Source of the DNA: Rosa chinensis
Lineage: Eukaryota; Streptophyta; Magnoliopsida; Rosales; Rosaceae
Assembly (NCBI RefSeq): GCF_002994745.2
Contig: NC_037092.1
Coordinates: 74,930,324 to 74,994,323 of the forward strand
DNA: 64,000 nt
Direction of reading: 5' to 3'
Positions within the stretch are counted from its first letter, which is position 1. Each line of letters starts with the position of its first letter. The notes beneath the pieces are model-generated. The model was not told where the DNA came from. It worked only from the letters and a program-made list of their open reading frames with translations, and ran no database searches. This document shows positions 11,218 through 21,879 of the stretch, piece after piece. Made by a program: the position numbers and the translations under genes.

Positions 11218-11339
11218 TTTAGCGTGAATTCCCACAATTCCGCTTATCAATTAATCGAACCTATGTTCGTATATTTCAAAACCTGCAGCAAATAATGGAA
11301 TTTAAAAGACAAAAATGTAGGAACTTTAATCGTAAAAAC

Positions 11340-11567
11340 TTACTTGGCAATTTGAAGGTTTGCTTCACGATTCTTTATACACGCGCGTGTTGATGCAGGC
11401 GTGTAGCTAAATTTGGATTGCCGGAATCCGGTCGGAAATTGGCAGTTGGTGGGCTGCCCTTCTCCTTCCCTTTTTTTTCTTTTTTTCTTTTCGCGGGCCA
11501 GGCCTGCTACCCCATTTTATTATTATTATTTTTTTCTTCTTCTCTTTTCTTGGCCCAGGCCTGCTAC

Positions 11568-11601
<34 letters not shown>

Positions 11602-12120
11602 CTTTTCTTCTTCTGGCCCCACTCCTTCTTCCTCCTCCTTCTACGCGTGTTCTTCATCTTCCTTCTGTTTTCTGGTTTCTTTTTTTCTTTCGCTGCAGGG
11701 GCTGCAAGGCTGATGGGCTGCGCTGCTGCAAGGCTGTGAGGCTGCTGTGCAAGGGCAGCAAAGAAGGCTAGCTGCTGCGGGGACGATGCTGCTGCGGGGA
11801 GCTGCTGTGTGGATGCGCGGGCTGTAGGGCATGCTGGCTGCAGGTCGGGCTGTAGGTGCTTGGGCTGTTCGCGACTTGGGCTGCTGGGGGCAGGACGCAG
11901 GGAGCAGGCGGGGAGGTTGAGGCGTGCGGCAGGAGGTTGCTGTAGGAGGTATGGTAGTGGGCTGTAGGAAGTGTGCGCGGGGGCAAGGCGGTGAGGCTTG
12001 CGGCAGATGGCGGGCAGCAGCAGGTTGTAGGGCGTAGGCTGCTGGGGTGAGGCTGCGGCAGAATTTGTGAGAGAGTTTTTAGGTTTTTTTTTTCTTTTTG
12101 TTTTGGGCTAGGGTTAGAGC
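11340..12120 (-). other. Copia 5' leader, low-complexity
   Basis: Untranslated leader between the primer-binding site and gag. It includes long A runs on the minus strand (T-runs at 11571-11600 on plus), two copies of GGCC(C)AGGCCTGCTACCCC (~11496 and ~11551), and a GCTG/CTGC-rich tract (11690-12060). ORFs rich in Lys or Phe here are artefacts of these runs. Confidence 0.6.
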
Positions 12121-12135
12121 GTCGTGCTGATAACG
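12121..12135 (-). promoter_or_regulatory. Copia primer-binding site
   Basis: Next to the 5' LTR the minus strand reads CGTTATCAGCACGAC, resembling the usual plant copia site (TGGTATCAGAGC, initiator Met tRNA). The match is imperfect. Confidence 0.6.
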
Positions 12136-12311
12136 TGTTGTAGGAGAATAGAATTGTGTGTTTATTATTGATAATAGGAGTCCTTATATAGGGAGTTAAA
12201 AGGTATACAAAAGGTAAGAGAATCCGAATACAATTGAATACCTATAACACTTTCCTATTACAATTCTAAACCCTAATTTGTAGAGTCACACTATATCGAC
12301 ATCCTTCAACA
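12136..12311 (-). repeat. 5' LTR of copia element
   Basis: 176 bp, partner of 6265-6440, followed by AGTTG target duplication. Confidence 0.93.
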
Positions 12312-12388
12312 AGTTGAAATATTATTAAAAAAATAAAAGGGGGTGAGTTTTGCAAATTTGGGTGTGCAAATTTCACCCCTTGTGGAAA

Positions 12389-13350
12389 TGATGAAATGAT
12401 CATTGTGATTTGTGATTCATTCAACGAAGAGTCTTTGTCCATATTAGAATTTTCGTTCATTCAACGCAACTTCTGTTTTTTTTTTTTTGGTTACATTCAA
12501 ACTGGTGCTTTGCGATTGAATTATTCTGCATATTCGAACTGGTGCTTAACATCGTGAACTGGTCCTTTTTTTCTCGGTAATGCATTTTTGGTCTACTTAC
12601 TTTGACACCTACCATTCCATCTTCAATAGACAAACATGGTCAATAGACTCGTCTTTACGGAACAAACACGGAAATTTCCTGGTCCGCGTCTTTAATAATA
12701 GTTGGTCGCTTGTGAATGTGATGCAAAACAACAGAAATATGATGGTTGCTTCACTTGTTTGTTACGTAGGGACAGTGCGCGCGCCATTATCATCTTCTTT
12801 ATGGAATCAGCACTCCATTATCATCATCTATGAGAAGTAAAAGACGACAGTAGTGATGTGTAAAACAACGGAAGCATTCGAGGAAATGCTAGAAACACCA
12901 AAACAAGTCCCAAGATTTTTAGTCTGATCTTGTTGTCGGTCAGCTGAGGTCTGCTACTGATTATCTAGATTAATCAACACTATGGAAGTCGCTAATCTTA
13001 CGAGGGGTGACTAAAATTTAAGAGATGTTTTGGTGACTCTTGTGTAATCGTAGAATTTATGTATAAATATATAATGTGATTTTTCTTTTTCTGATTTTTA
13101 TTCTCCCCTTCCCAATACATTTCTTAACCAGCGCGGTCTAAGAAGGTAAGGTGGTCAAAAAGCTTTGCATCACTGATGACCAAATGACCTATCATGTCCA
13201 TCCATTTTTGGTCCAATTAATGATATATTTTCATTAATGATAGTCAATCTGACTGCGCGAATGGGTTATTCTCTTTTTTGTAAAGGTTCACATTACCAAT
13301 TTGAGAATCTACCGCATTAGATGCTGGATTGCTGAGCACGAAATATTCTT
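12389..13350. other. Intergenic upstream region of the UGT gene
   Basis: No coding sequence supported. It contains a T-run (~12474-12489) and short direct repeats of AACTGGTGCTT (~12500 and ~12538). The proximal few hundred bases presumably act as the UGT promoter. Confidence 0.5.
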
Positions 13351-13362
13351 CTATATATATAT
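13351..13362 (+). promoter_or_regulatory. TATA box of the UGT gene
   Basis: CTATATATATATG about 55-65 bp before the ATG at 13415; it is the only TATA-like element close upstream. The 5' UTR would be short (~25-35 nt). Confidence 0.55.
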
Positions 13363-13414
13363 GTGACAGGTCTGCAAAGGAAGTACTCGAGCAGAGTGAA
13401 AGAGATCAGTTGAG

Positions 13415-14857
13415 ATGAAGAGAGCAGAACTAGTGTTCATCCCATCACCAGGGGCCGGCCACCTCGTAGCAGCCTTGCAATTCGGAAAGCGTCTGCTTCA
13501 GCGAGATGATCGAATTTCAATCACAGTTCTTGCCATCAAATCAGCAGCCCCTTCATCTTTAGGTTCATACACAGAATCCCTTGTTGCTTCGGAATCCCGA
13601 ATCCAACTCATTGATGTCCCTCAAGCAGAGCTGCCTCCATTAGAGTTTGCAAAGTCACCAGCTAAATTTTTCATTCTAAACATTGAGAACCATGTGCCTA
13701 ATGTCAGGGAAGCCCTCACTAACTACGTTTCATCATTGCATTCTAAGCCCGACTCGGTTCCAATTGTTGGAGTGGTTCTTGATTTCTTCTGTGTCTCCAT
13801 GATTGATGTGGTCAATGAACTCAATCTCCCTTCTTATCTTTTCATGACGAGCAATGCAGGGTATCTTTCTGTCATGTTCCACTTTCCGGAGCAGGATAGC
13901 CGGACCGGTGCGCCACCTAAAGACTCCGATCCTGATTGGTTAGTCCCAGGTATTGTCCCCCCAGTTCCTACTACAGTTTTGCCTGTGTCCATGACAGATG
14001 GTAGCTACTCTAGTTATCTTGGGATTGCTGCGAGATTTAGAGAGGCCAAAGGTATCATAGCAAATACTTGTGTTGAGTTAGAGGCACATGCTTTTAACTC
14101 GTTTTCAGAAGATCAAACTACGCCTCCGGTGTACCCAGTTGGGCCGGTGCTTGATCTCAACGATGGTCAGGCTCGGTCCAATTTAAACCAGGCGCAGCGT
14201 GACAGGATCATGAGCTGGCTTGATGATCAGCCTGAAGAATCTGTTGTGTTCTTATGCTTTGGAAGCTTGGGGAGCTTTAGTGAAGCACAAGTGAAGGAGA
14301 TAGCTCTGGGGCTTGAGCAGAGCGGGCAGAGGTTCATGTGGTCTTTGCGTTTGACACCACCAAAAGGCAGCAAAACTTTGACTCCGATCGACTGCTCGAA
14401 CCTTGAGGAAGTCTTGCCGGATGGGTTCTTGGAGAGGACTAGAGGAAAGGGACTAATATGCGGGTGGGCGCCGCAGGTGGAAGTCTTGTCCCACAAGGCA
14501 ACCGGAGGCTTTGTGTCGCATTGTGGGTGGAACTCGATCTTGGAGAGCTTGTGGTATGGTGTGCCTATTGTGACATGGCCTATGTATGCCGAGCAACAGC
14601 TGAATGCGTTTCGAATGGTGAAGGAGTGGGGGTTGGGATTGGAGATGAGGTTGGATTACAAGAAAGGTGGTGAGGTTGTGAAGGCAGATGAGATAGGGAA
14701 GGCAGTGGTTAGTGTAATGGAGGACAGCGAGGTGAGGAAGAAGGTTAAAGAGATGGGGGTGGTGAGCAGAAAAGCTGTAGAGGACGTTGGGTCTTCCTCC
14801 GTTTCTCTTGGACGGTTTATTGAAGATGTGATGAGGAATCATTTTGGTTCTGATTAA
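13415..14857 (+). CDS. UDP-glycosyltransferase, UGT71 family (UGT71K-like)
   Basis: Cytosolic family-1 glycosyltransferase of 480 residues in one exon, a normal length. It transfers a sugar, probably glucose from UDP-glucose, to small phenolic or terpenoid acceptors. Seen: the catalytic His16 in IPSPGAGH, its Asp partner at 123 (VLDFF), and a complete 44-residue PSPG box from Trp351 ([15 protein letters not shown]... HCGWNS... ending AEQQ). The last Gln of the box is the residue usually linked to UDP-glucose preference. The N-terminus ([15 protein letters not shown], then DRISITVL) is characteristic of UGT71, and overall feel is closest to UGT71K enzymes from apple and strawberry, which act on phloretin, flavonols or related phenolics. 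The acceptor here cannot be read from sequence. No frameshift or missing residue was seen, so it is likely functional. Confidence 0.93.
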   Translation: MKRAELVFIPSPGAGHLVAALQFGKRLLQRDDRISITVLAIKSAAPSSLGSYTESLVASESRIQLIDVPQAELPPLEFAKSPAKFFILNIENHVPNVREALTNYVSSLHSKPDSVPIVGVVLDFFCVSMIDVVNELNLPSYLFMTSNAGYLSVMFHFPEQDSRTGAPPKDSDPDWLVPGIVPPVPTTVLPVSMTDGSYSSYLGIAARFREAKGIIANTCVELEAHAFNSFSEDQTTPPVYPVGPVLDLNDGQARSNLNQAQRDRIMSWLDDQPEESVVFLCFGSLGSFSEAQVKEIALGLEQSGQRFMWSLRLTPPKGSKTLTPIDCSNLEEVLPDGFLERTRGKGLICGWAPQVEVLSHKATGGFVSHCGWNSILESLWYGVPIVTWPMYAEQQLNAFRMVKEWGLGLEMRLDYKKGGEVVKADEIGKAVVSVMEDSEVRKKVKEMGVVSRKAVEDVGSSSVSLGRFIEDVMRNHFGSD

Positions 14858-15074
14858 GGTTAATGCTTAGGTTGAAAAACTGATCGAAACCATGTACTGT
14901 TTATGCTTTTCTCATCATGTTCTTATCTTGTTTAGAAAGTCTAGATATCATTTTCATATCGTTCGATTTTAGCTGCAAAATAAGGTTCCTTGAACGCTTT
15001 TAGAACATTTGTAATTTACACACCTAAATTCTGTGCTTTACTCCAATTTCTTTATTTTTCATCTACTTTTCAAT
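14858..15074. other. 3' UTR/flank of UGT
   Basis: AT-rich; no separate feature seen. Confidence 0.4.
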
Positions 15075-16011
15075 AGGGTTGGCCTCGGGTCGGTTCTGCA
15101 GTTTCTAGTACTAAATTAGGAACCGGAACCGACTATTGCTTATCGGTTCGGATTTGTTGTTTTTGAGATTAAGAACCGAGGTAGAACCGAACTGACCATA
15201 CTCGGGTCGGTTCCTCAGTTTTTCGGTTCTTTGTTCGGTTCCTCGATTTTTTGGTTCCAATCTTAAACTGTCAGTTTGGCATGAAACACTACTTTTAAGC
15301 CATTTCCAGTTTCCAATTTTCCAAACATACACTCAACATTGCACAATGCCACAATCTATTCACTCATTCATACTCAACATTATCTACATATTTAACAATG
15401 AACAATTCAACATCATAATAGCAAATCAGTAGTTTCCTGCAAATTCTCAAACTGTCAAAGCATGAAACTCATGAAAGCATTAAACTGTCAAACAACAGTT
15501 CAACAGAACCAAGTAAAGTAACAAACTGCAGAACAATGCAAAGCTGCAAGTCTGCAACAATATACATATTCCAGCAAACTGCAGCAAGTAAAAATAAGCA
15601 ATAGATTGTCCATAGTCCATCTAGAACAATGCAGCTGCATCAATTTGCAGCAAACTAAAATGGTTTGACTGATCAATTGAAAGTCTCAAACTGAAACAAA
15701 TAACCTAAAATTGAAACAGTTCATCAACATTTCATCAAAGTGCACAACTTCAAACAAATTTCCAGCATGGCTTTCTCAATGCAACAAGTCTTCCATCAAT
15801 ACTAAATCTGCATACAGAATTTGAAGCCGCAATCAATGATATTAGGACAGCTAAAAAAAAATTGAACTTCAAATATATGAAGCAAAAATGTTCAGACCTT
15901 TATGTAGCCTTGATTGTTATCTGTAACCAGATATAATACGGTAATCATTAGAAACTAAACCAGAAATTAGACACCAATTGTATCATGATAAGTAATGTAA
16001 TAGATAATAAT

Positions 16012-16093
16012 TAATAGAAAGTCCTAAGAGCTGGTCCCATTTCTAAGCATAATTAATAGAAAGTCTTAAGAGCATGTCCCATTTCTAAGCATG
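16012..16093. repeat. Short tandem duplication, ~41 bp unit
   Basis: TAATAGAAAGTC(C/T)TAAGAGC(T/A)(G/T)GTCCCATTTCTAAGCAT occurs twice in succession, at ~16012 and ~16053. Confidence 0.65.
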
Positions 16094-16561
16094 GGCCAGA
16101 ATGATACCAATATTAAAGCACCCCTTCTTCATATTAATTTTATACTAAGCAATACAACATCATGCGAAATCCACCTTATGAGCCTCGAAATTTAAAAAAT
16201 GAACACAGTGGGATTGACGAACCATGCAGCTGCAGCTCAATTCGATACTCACCCCTGTTCTCTGTTGATTCAAGCCTCCACTAGCAGCAATCAACAAGTA
16301 CCGATTGGGAAGCGTTTTCACATCGGTCGCTGCAATATTTGCGGCACTGATTTGATTAATCTATAGTTGTCGCTCTGCTTGTTCTCTGGTTCTGGGATTT
16401 GCTCAACCACCTGCAAAGCCTATAAAGAAAGCAAAATCAGTTAATTCCCGACTATTTGAACTGAAACTTTGAATGGAAAAGAGGAAAGCTGCAAACTGCG
16501 ATGAGCGAGAGAATTTGGAAGAATAGAGAAAAGGGTGAACCTTTAAATTGAGTTGGGAGAA

Positions 16562-16972
16562 ATTGGGAAATCTGATCAAGAATGAAACTGGACTGCACTC
16601 ACTGCAGGGCTGGGTTCAAATGAAGACGAAAAAGTGGTCAGATTTCACGGGCAAAGAGTGATGTACAAACATCCTATTATAATTGAAATTGCAGATTGAT
16701 GAGAGTAGAGCGAGAAAAATGAAAGCTTACATTGAGCCATGGCCAACACAAATCCGAGATTGGGAAATCTGATCAAGAATGAAACTGTAAAGGAATGAAA
16801 CTGGACTGCACTCACTGCAGGGCTAGGTTCAAATGAAGACGAAAAAGTGGTCAGATTTCACTGGCAAAGAGTGATGTATAAACATCCTATTATAATTGAA
16901 ATTGCAAATTAATGAGAGTAGAGCGAGAAAAATGAAAGCTTACATGGAGCCATGGCCAACACAAATCCAAGA
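16562..16972. repeat. Tandem duplication, ~200 bp units
   Basis: The block beginning ATTGGGAAATCTGATCAAG at 16562 recurs at 16759 and matches for its whole length (through GGACTGCACTCACTGCAGGG, AGTGGTCAGATTTCAC, CATCCTATTATAATTG, GCCATGGCCAACACAAATCC). The second copy carries ~16 extra bases near its start. High identity means a recent duplication inside the hAT-like remnant. Confidence 0.85.
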
Positions 16973-18259
16973 TGGATCATCAACCAAATCCCAGATGGGG
17001 CTGCATCAACCAAATCGCAGACGGCCAACACAAATCGAAGAAGCGATGTTTCTGGGTTCCAGACTTTGAGGGAGGTCGTCTCGCTCGTCTGGGTTTTGAT
17101 CATAAGGATTGCTGAATTGGGGCTTCTCCGTTTGTGTTTCTAGGTTAGAGAGGGGAGAGTGGATACTGAGAGAGTGAGAGTTTGAGGGAAGATATAATTT
17201 TCTAAGGTTTTGATCGAATGGATAGGAGATAAGATCATTAAGATGGAAGGTTCTGATCGCATTTGAAAGACTAACTTCGTGTCTGATCACATGAGAAAGG
17301 GTCTATTTTACATAAATAAGCTTGGCTATATTATCCAATTATACATTGACATCTGTATTTCGGTTCCAAGAGGGTTTTAAAAACAAGAACCAGAACCGAA
17401 CCGAGAGGATATCGCTAGGAACAGAACCGAGAAAAATGTAAGTGCATATGTTCAGGGGAGGGATGCATTGCAGATTGTTGCTTTAGCAATGCATGGTCAG
17501 GGGAGGGATGCATTGCAGTTTTTCTCAAAAATGTTAGAAGTTGAGGTGAAGCCAAATGCTGTGACATTTACTAACATATTATGTGCGTGTAGCGATGCAG
17601 GATTGGCGGATGAGGGAAGAACATTTTTCTATCAAATGGAGCGAGTTTATGGAGTTGTGCCTGGAATAAAGCACTATGCGTGCATGGTTGACATTCTTGG
17701 TCATTCAGGTAATCTGGAGGAAGCTGCAGAACTGATAGAGAAAATGCCAATTTCCCCCACTCCTTCTGTATGGGGGGCTCTGCTTGGGGCATGTACGCGC
17801 CATGGGAATGTTGCACTTGTTGAGAAGGCTTGTAGCCATTTGCTCGACTTGGATCCCAGAAATCATAGAGCCTATGTACTCTTATCAAATACTTATGCCA
17901 AAACAGGGAAATGGGAAGCAGTTTCTGGGTTAAGGAAGCTCATGCGAGATTCTGGAATAAAGAAAGAACCTGGTTGTAGCTCAATCGAAATCAACGGTAG
18001 TGTTCATGAATTTCTAGTTGGTGATAATACTCATCCTTTATCCAAGGATATCTACTCAACGTTGGATGAGATAGCAGGGAGATTGAAGTCAATCGGATAT
18101 GTGCCAAACAAGTCACACCTACTGCAATTTGTTGAGGAAGAGGACATGAAGGAACATGCCCTAATTCTTCATAGTGAGAAACTAGCGATTGCCTTTGGAC
18201 TTATTAGCTCCAAGCCATCTCAACCAATTCGCGTTGTGAAGAATCTTCGTGTTTGTGGA

Positions 18260-18759
18260 TGTACATACCTCCAATAATATGGAGTATTTACTACATCACC
18301 AAGCATAAGTAACACCTACTTTGGGACATCCACAAGACATGGCAAGGCCCAACCGAGACATGCATCGTGTAGCCCTATGTTCAGGCTACGCGGCGGTATC
18401 CGGAAGTCGCAAATCCGCCACCGGGAAGCCACCTTTCCGCCCTTGCCAAGATGCCCCCATAACATAGCTTTCTACATGTTAAATAGACTATAATAGTAAT
18501 TTTGCTTGTCCCACATCGAAGAACAAGTAAATGTGAAGCATTCCTTCATCTATAAAAGGAATGCCTCCTCCCACAACTCAACAGATTCATTACATCTCTT
18601 GTAATCTTGTTAGGCCGCAAGGCTCGACACACTAGTATAGCTTTCAAGTGGACGTAGTCTCCCGCTCATGCGGAGGCGAACCACTATACATCTTGTGTCA
18701 CTCTCTCTATCTCTCATTCTTTACGTTAATTAGATCCCCAACGGATCCAAGCATTAACA
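18260..18759 (+). repeat. 5' LTR
   Basis: 500 bp. A TATAAAAG promoter box is at 18551-18558, with CT-rich sequence downstream as expected for the R region. Confidence 0.93.
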
Positions 18760-18781
18760 TTGGCGCCGTCTGTGGGAAGCC
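18760..18781 (+). promoter_or_regulatory. Primer-binding site of the non-coding LTR element
   Basis: TTGGCGCCGTCTGTGGGAA directly after the LTR. The same type of site is found in both Tat elements of this window. Confidence 0.85.
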
Positions 18782-18855
18782 AACACAAAGGCTTCGTCAC
18801 CTACCACGAACTTTGACCCGAAAATGTCGAGTCGACACTCATTCAACATCAAATT

Positions 18856-19020
18856 AGGGCCGGTCAGCGCCCGGCGGGGCCGGTCAGCGCCCGGCGGGGC
18901 CGGTCAACGCCCGGCGGGTCCGGTCAATGCTTGGTCAACGCTGGAGATGGTTGGTCAACGCCCGGCGGAGGCGGTCAACGCCCATCAGGGGCCGGTCAAC
19001 GCTGACCAAGGTTAGTCAAC
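18856..19020 (+). repeat. GGTCAACGCCCGGC array (W-box-like)
   Basis: About nine ~20-bp degenerate units of GGCCGGTCA(A/G)CGCCCGGCG. At least six contain GGTCAA and one AGTCAA, the reverse complement of the WRKY-factor W-box core TTGAC(C/T). It lies just inside the 5' LTR. Binding is inferred from motif only. Confidence 0.65.
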
Positions 19021-21879
19021 GCTGAACCTTCAAAAAAAAAAAAAAACTTGGCGGCAAAACCTCTCTGGACACCCAGAGATTTGCTCTGGGCACCCAACCA
19101 CCTCCGCCAAACTCTTCTTCTCCGCTCCGCTGAGCTCCGGTTCCGCCGGACACCAGTTCCGCCGAACTCCTGTTCCACCGGACTCCAATTCTGCAGCTCA
19201 TCACCTCCGCTGAAGAATACCAGCGGCTAACCTCCGCTGACCATACTGCAATCTCCGCCGAACTCGGAGCCTCCGCCGAGCACCATCCTCCGCTCCGCCA
19301 GACAATCGGCTAGCCAACTTCGTTCCGCTGGACTGTTCACCGCCGACATCTTCCGCCAAGCTCTGCCAGGTTGCAAGACAAGGAGCAAAGGTCCTTCGGC
19401 CAACCAGCTGCGACCGCCAACTATCCTCCTCCGCTCCGCCACACTTCTTCAGCGGCCAGAGCTCCGCTAGGAATCTCCAAAGCTTCACTGCCAGGAAGCC
19501 TCCGCCGGACTGCACCACCGGGCTGCCTCCGCTGGGCCTCCGCCAGTCAACACTTACCGGCGCACTTCCGCCGGCCAAAGCACCGCTGGCCATGCTCCAT
19601 TAAAACTTCACCACCGGCGGCTTTGCAGACTTAAAAACGGCAAATCCCCGCCAGCCTAGCTCCGGCCATGACTTCCGCTAGCTTTCGTCAGCGGAACCGC
19701 CAGCTACCATCAGCGGCAAAGCAAGCTCCGCTCCGCCAGCCAGGCTCCGCTCCGCCACTGACCAAGTGCTCCGCTCCGCCAGCCTCACTACCGCCGAGCT
19801 ACCACTGCCAATCTCTACCGCCAGGTGGCAGCTCCGCTGGCCAAGCAAGCCCCGCTGAGCAACTCTTCCGCTAGCCACCTCCGGCAGGAGCTCCGCTGAG
19901 CTCTAAACCCTGGTGTAGACTCAATTTTCTGGGCAATCTTACCTGCACACCTAGACATCTGATATGGACACCGACTGCCATCCTCTTGGATCAGCGACCA
20001 TCATCCAAACTTCTCATATGCCGGAGGATACTGCGGCGGACTCTGCCTTCATTTATGCAGTCGAACTGTGGGTTTCTATGATGGTCAGAGCGCAACCAGC
20101 AAAGCCAGCCATCAAGATAAGTATTTCTATCTCTTTATTCCTTGGTGCACACGTGCCTAGTTTTCACGGGTGAACTAGCTTAGCACAGTTGGTCAACAAG
20201 AGCATGGTTCATAATTCAATGCCACATATACCTAATTATGCTTTTCCCCTGTGCACACTTTCTATACATAATTATGCATGTGGTTATTTACGTGCTGCAG
20301 TAAGACCATGAGATCATATACTTGTTATCAAATAACATGACCCACCATTATAGCTATGCACACGTTCGTGCTCCTATCCATGCTGCACGTATCAACTACA
20401 GTACTTGTGTGTCACATACACATACATAGCCTCTCATCTGGACGCACGTCTACGCACACGTACACCACACATATTCATTGCACCATTGTATATATATATA
20501 TGCACAGCAATGCTACGACTGTTGGCCACAAGCCATCACGTTTAGTCAATTGACAGAGACACGCACCGCTGTCGAGCAGTGCATTTGCAGCCTTTTTAGT
20601 TAAATCACAAGCTGCCACTTAAGTCCTAAAGAAGCAAATGCTAAACTAGCTTGCTGGCTACCTCCTAGTTTACCCATATTAGTTTATATTGTTGCGCATA
20701 CTCAATTGTTATCGCACATAGTCAAAGTTCGCATGCTCCCTGCAAATTCGACATTCAAAATAGATATATATGCATGTTATTTGTCGTCAACCACCACATT
20801 TGCTCATACACTTTGCTTATAATTTTATCAAAGTACATATGCAAATTATTGATGTTGATTTTACAAATCTACATATTAATCATCTATTTTGTTTCAAGGA
20901 AATTCAATTATTTCTATTGAGCATTCAATCTCAACTACGAGTTGACGTACATTATCGGAATACTTTATCCGCCACAAGCAATGGACCGCCATGCTCGGCC
21001 AACTCCGCTAGCCTCCAAATCGGCATAAGATAAGTCACTATATCTTATCTTTTACGCTCTTGCAATTAGAGCTATTGCTACGCCTTCACATGCTTTTACT
21101 ATTCTAAGCATGCCTACGAATATATCACACTTGATATGCTTTTACATGCTTCCATAAACTTTTGAGCATGCCTACAACATTTCGTAGATTTGGCAACACT
21201 TTCTAGATCTCACGTACTAGATATGCCATGCTTCACATACCGATCTCAATGATCCATTAGCATATCTACAAAAATGCAAAAATGATATTAGCATCCGCAT
21301 TACAAGTACATGCTATACACATATGCCATGCTTCTATTTTAATTGCAAAATTAAATAAGCATGGGACACTCAAACAAAATTTTATTACTTGCTCTATGTG
21401 TTTATCATTTTTTCAAACAACCGCCAAGCGGTAAGGCAACGCCTCATCATGACAATGACCGCTACGCGGCATTGCAGTCAAGTTTCTCTTTCGAGAAAAC
21501 AGCTAGGGACTAGTTAACACAGCCCACGGCAGCCATTGATCCGGCAGTTAACCCCGACGCTTGGGTATCTAAGATTGGGCTCGCTACCCAACACCCTCTG
21601 CTCCGCGCAGCTCCCCTCATCAAACAATTTTCCGACCATACGGAGGTCTATCGCCAGGAGTGGGGGACTCCCTGGCGGGCCTAGCAGGGGCCCACCCGAA
21701 AGGGCAAAAGCGTTCGCTCCAACCAATTCTAGATGGACGACGCACTCGCACTAATTATGCTTGATATATGGCACAAAGCTACGCTTTGGTATCAACCCGC
21801 AAGAACACCCTCCTTGACTGGGGACTTCGGGGACTTGTACATACAGCCCAACATAATTAGCAACGGTCACGCTCATGCC

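Larger units (their letters stand above)
6265..12311 (-). mobile_element. Ty1/copia LTR retrotransposon, degenerate
   Basis: Two 176-bp LTRs (6265-6440 and 12136-12311) bounded by TG...CA are flanked by a perfect 5-bp duplication AGTTG (6260-6264 and 12312-12316). The sense strand is minus: the polypurine tract CAAGGGGGAG abuts the left LTR, the primer-binding site lies beside the right LTR, and gag precedes integrase then RT (copia order) reading leftwards. By eye the LTRs differ at 5 of 176 positions (~2.8%), roughly 1 My if 1.3e-8 substitutions/site/year applies. It inserted inside the right TIR of the older TIR element. Pol is heavily broken, so it is not autonomous. Confidence 0.93.
5692..12379. 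mobile_element. Non-autonomous TIR element (Mutator-like), split by a copia insertion
   Basis: About 69 bp at 5692-5760 is repeated inverted at 12312-12379. Both ends begin GGGGTGAAATTTGCACACCC read inwards and end AATAATATTTCAACT. Flanking 9-mers are atatggaaa (5683-5691) and ttgtggaaa (12380-12388), 7 of 9 identical. A 9-bp duplication suits Mutator-like elements. Removing the copia element (6265-12311) plus one target copy leaves an element of about 640 bp with no transposase. Its interior contains an interleaved inverted repeat (5772-5947) and a purine-rich stretch (6061-6240). Superfamily assignment rests only on TIR and duplication length. Confidence 0.7.
15075..17430. mobile_element. 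hAT-like element remnant with GGTTC-rich subterminal repeats
   Basis: The left end starts TAGGGTTGGCCTCGGGTCGG and is followed by many GGTTC/CGGTTC motifs in both orientations (15075-15260). The right side (17358-17425) carries the inverted counterpart (GAACC, ACCGAACCG). Such subterminal arrays and a TAGGG start fit hAT elements. I could not find a matching right terminal repeat or an 8-bp duplication, so the right end is either truncated or misplaced. No transposase ORF is present. The right side abuts the surviving part of the PPR gene. Confidence 0.45.

Noticed and set aside
11407..11771. Phe- or Lys-rich ORFs near 11.5 kb
   Set aside because: Produced by long T/A homopolymers in the copia leader.
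12580..12840. 86-codon plus-strand ORF upstream of the UGT
   Set aside because: No recognisable domain or splice context; expected by chance in this length of sequence.
15075..17430. Complete hAT transposon
   Set aside because: The right terminal repeat and 8-bp duplication were not found and there is no transposase; kept only as a low-confidence remnant.
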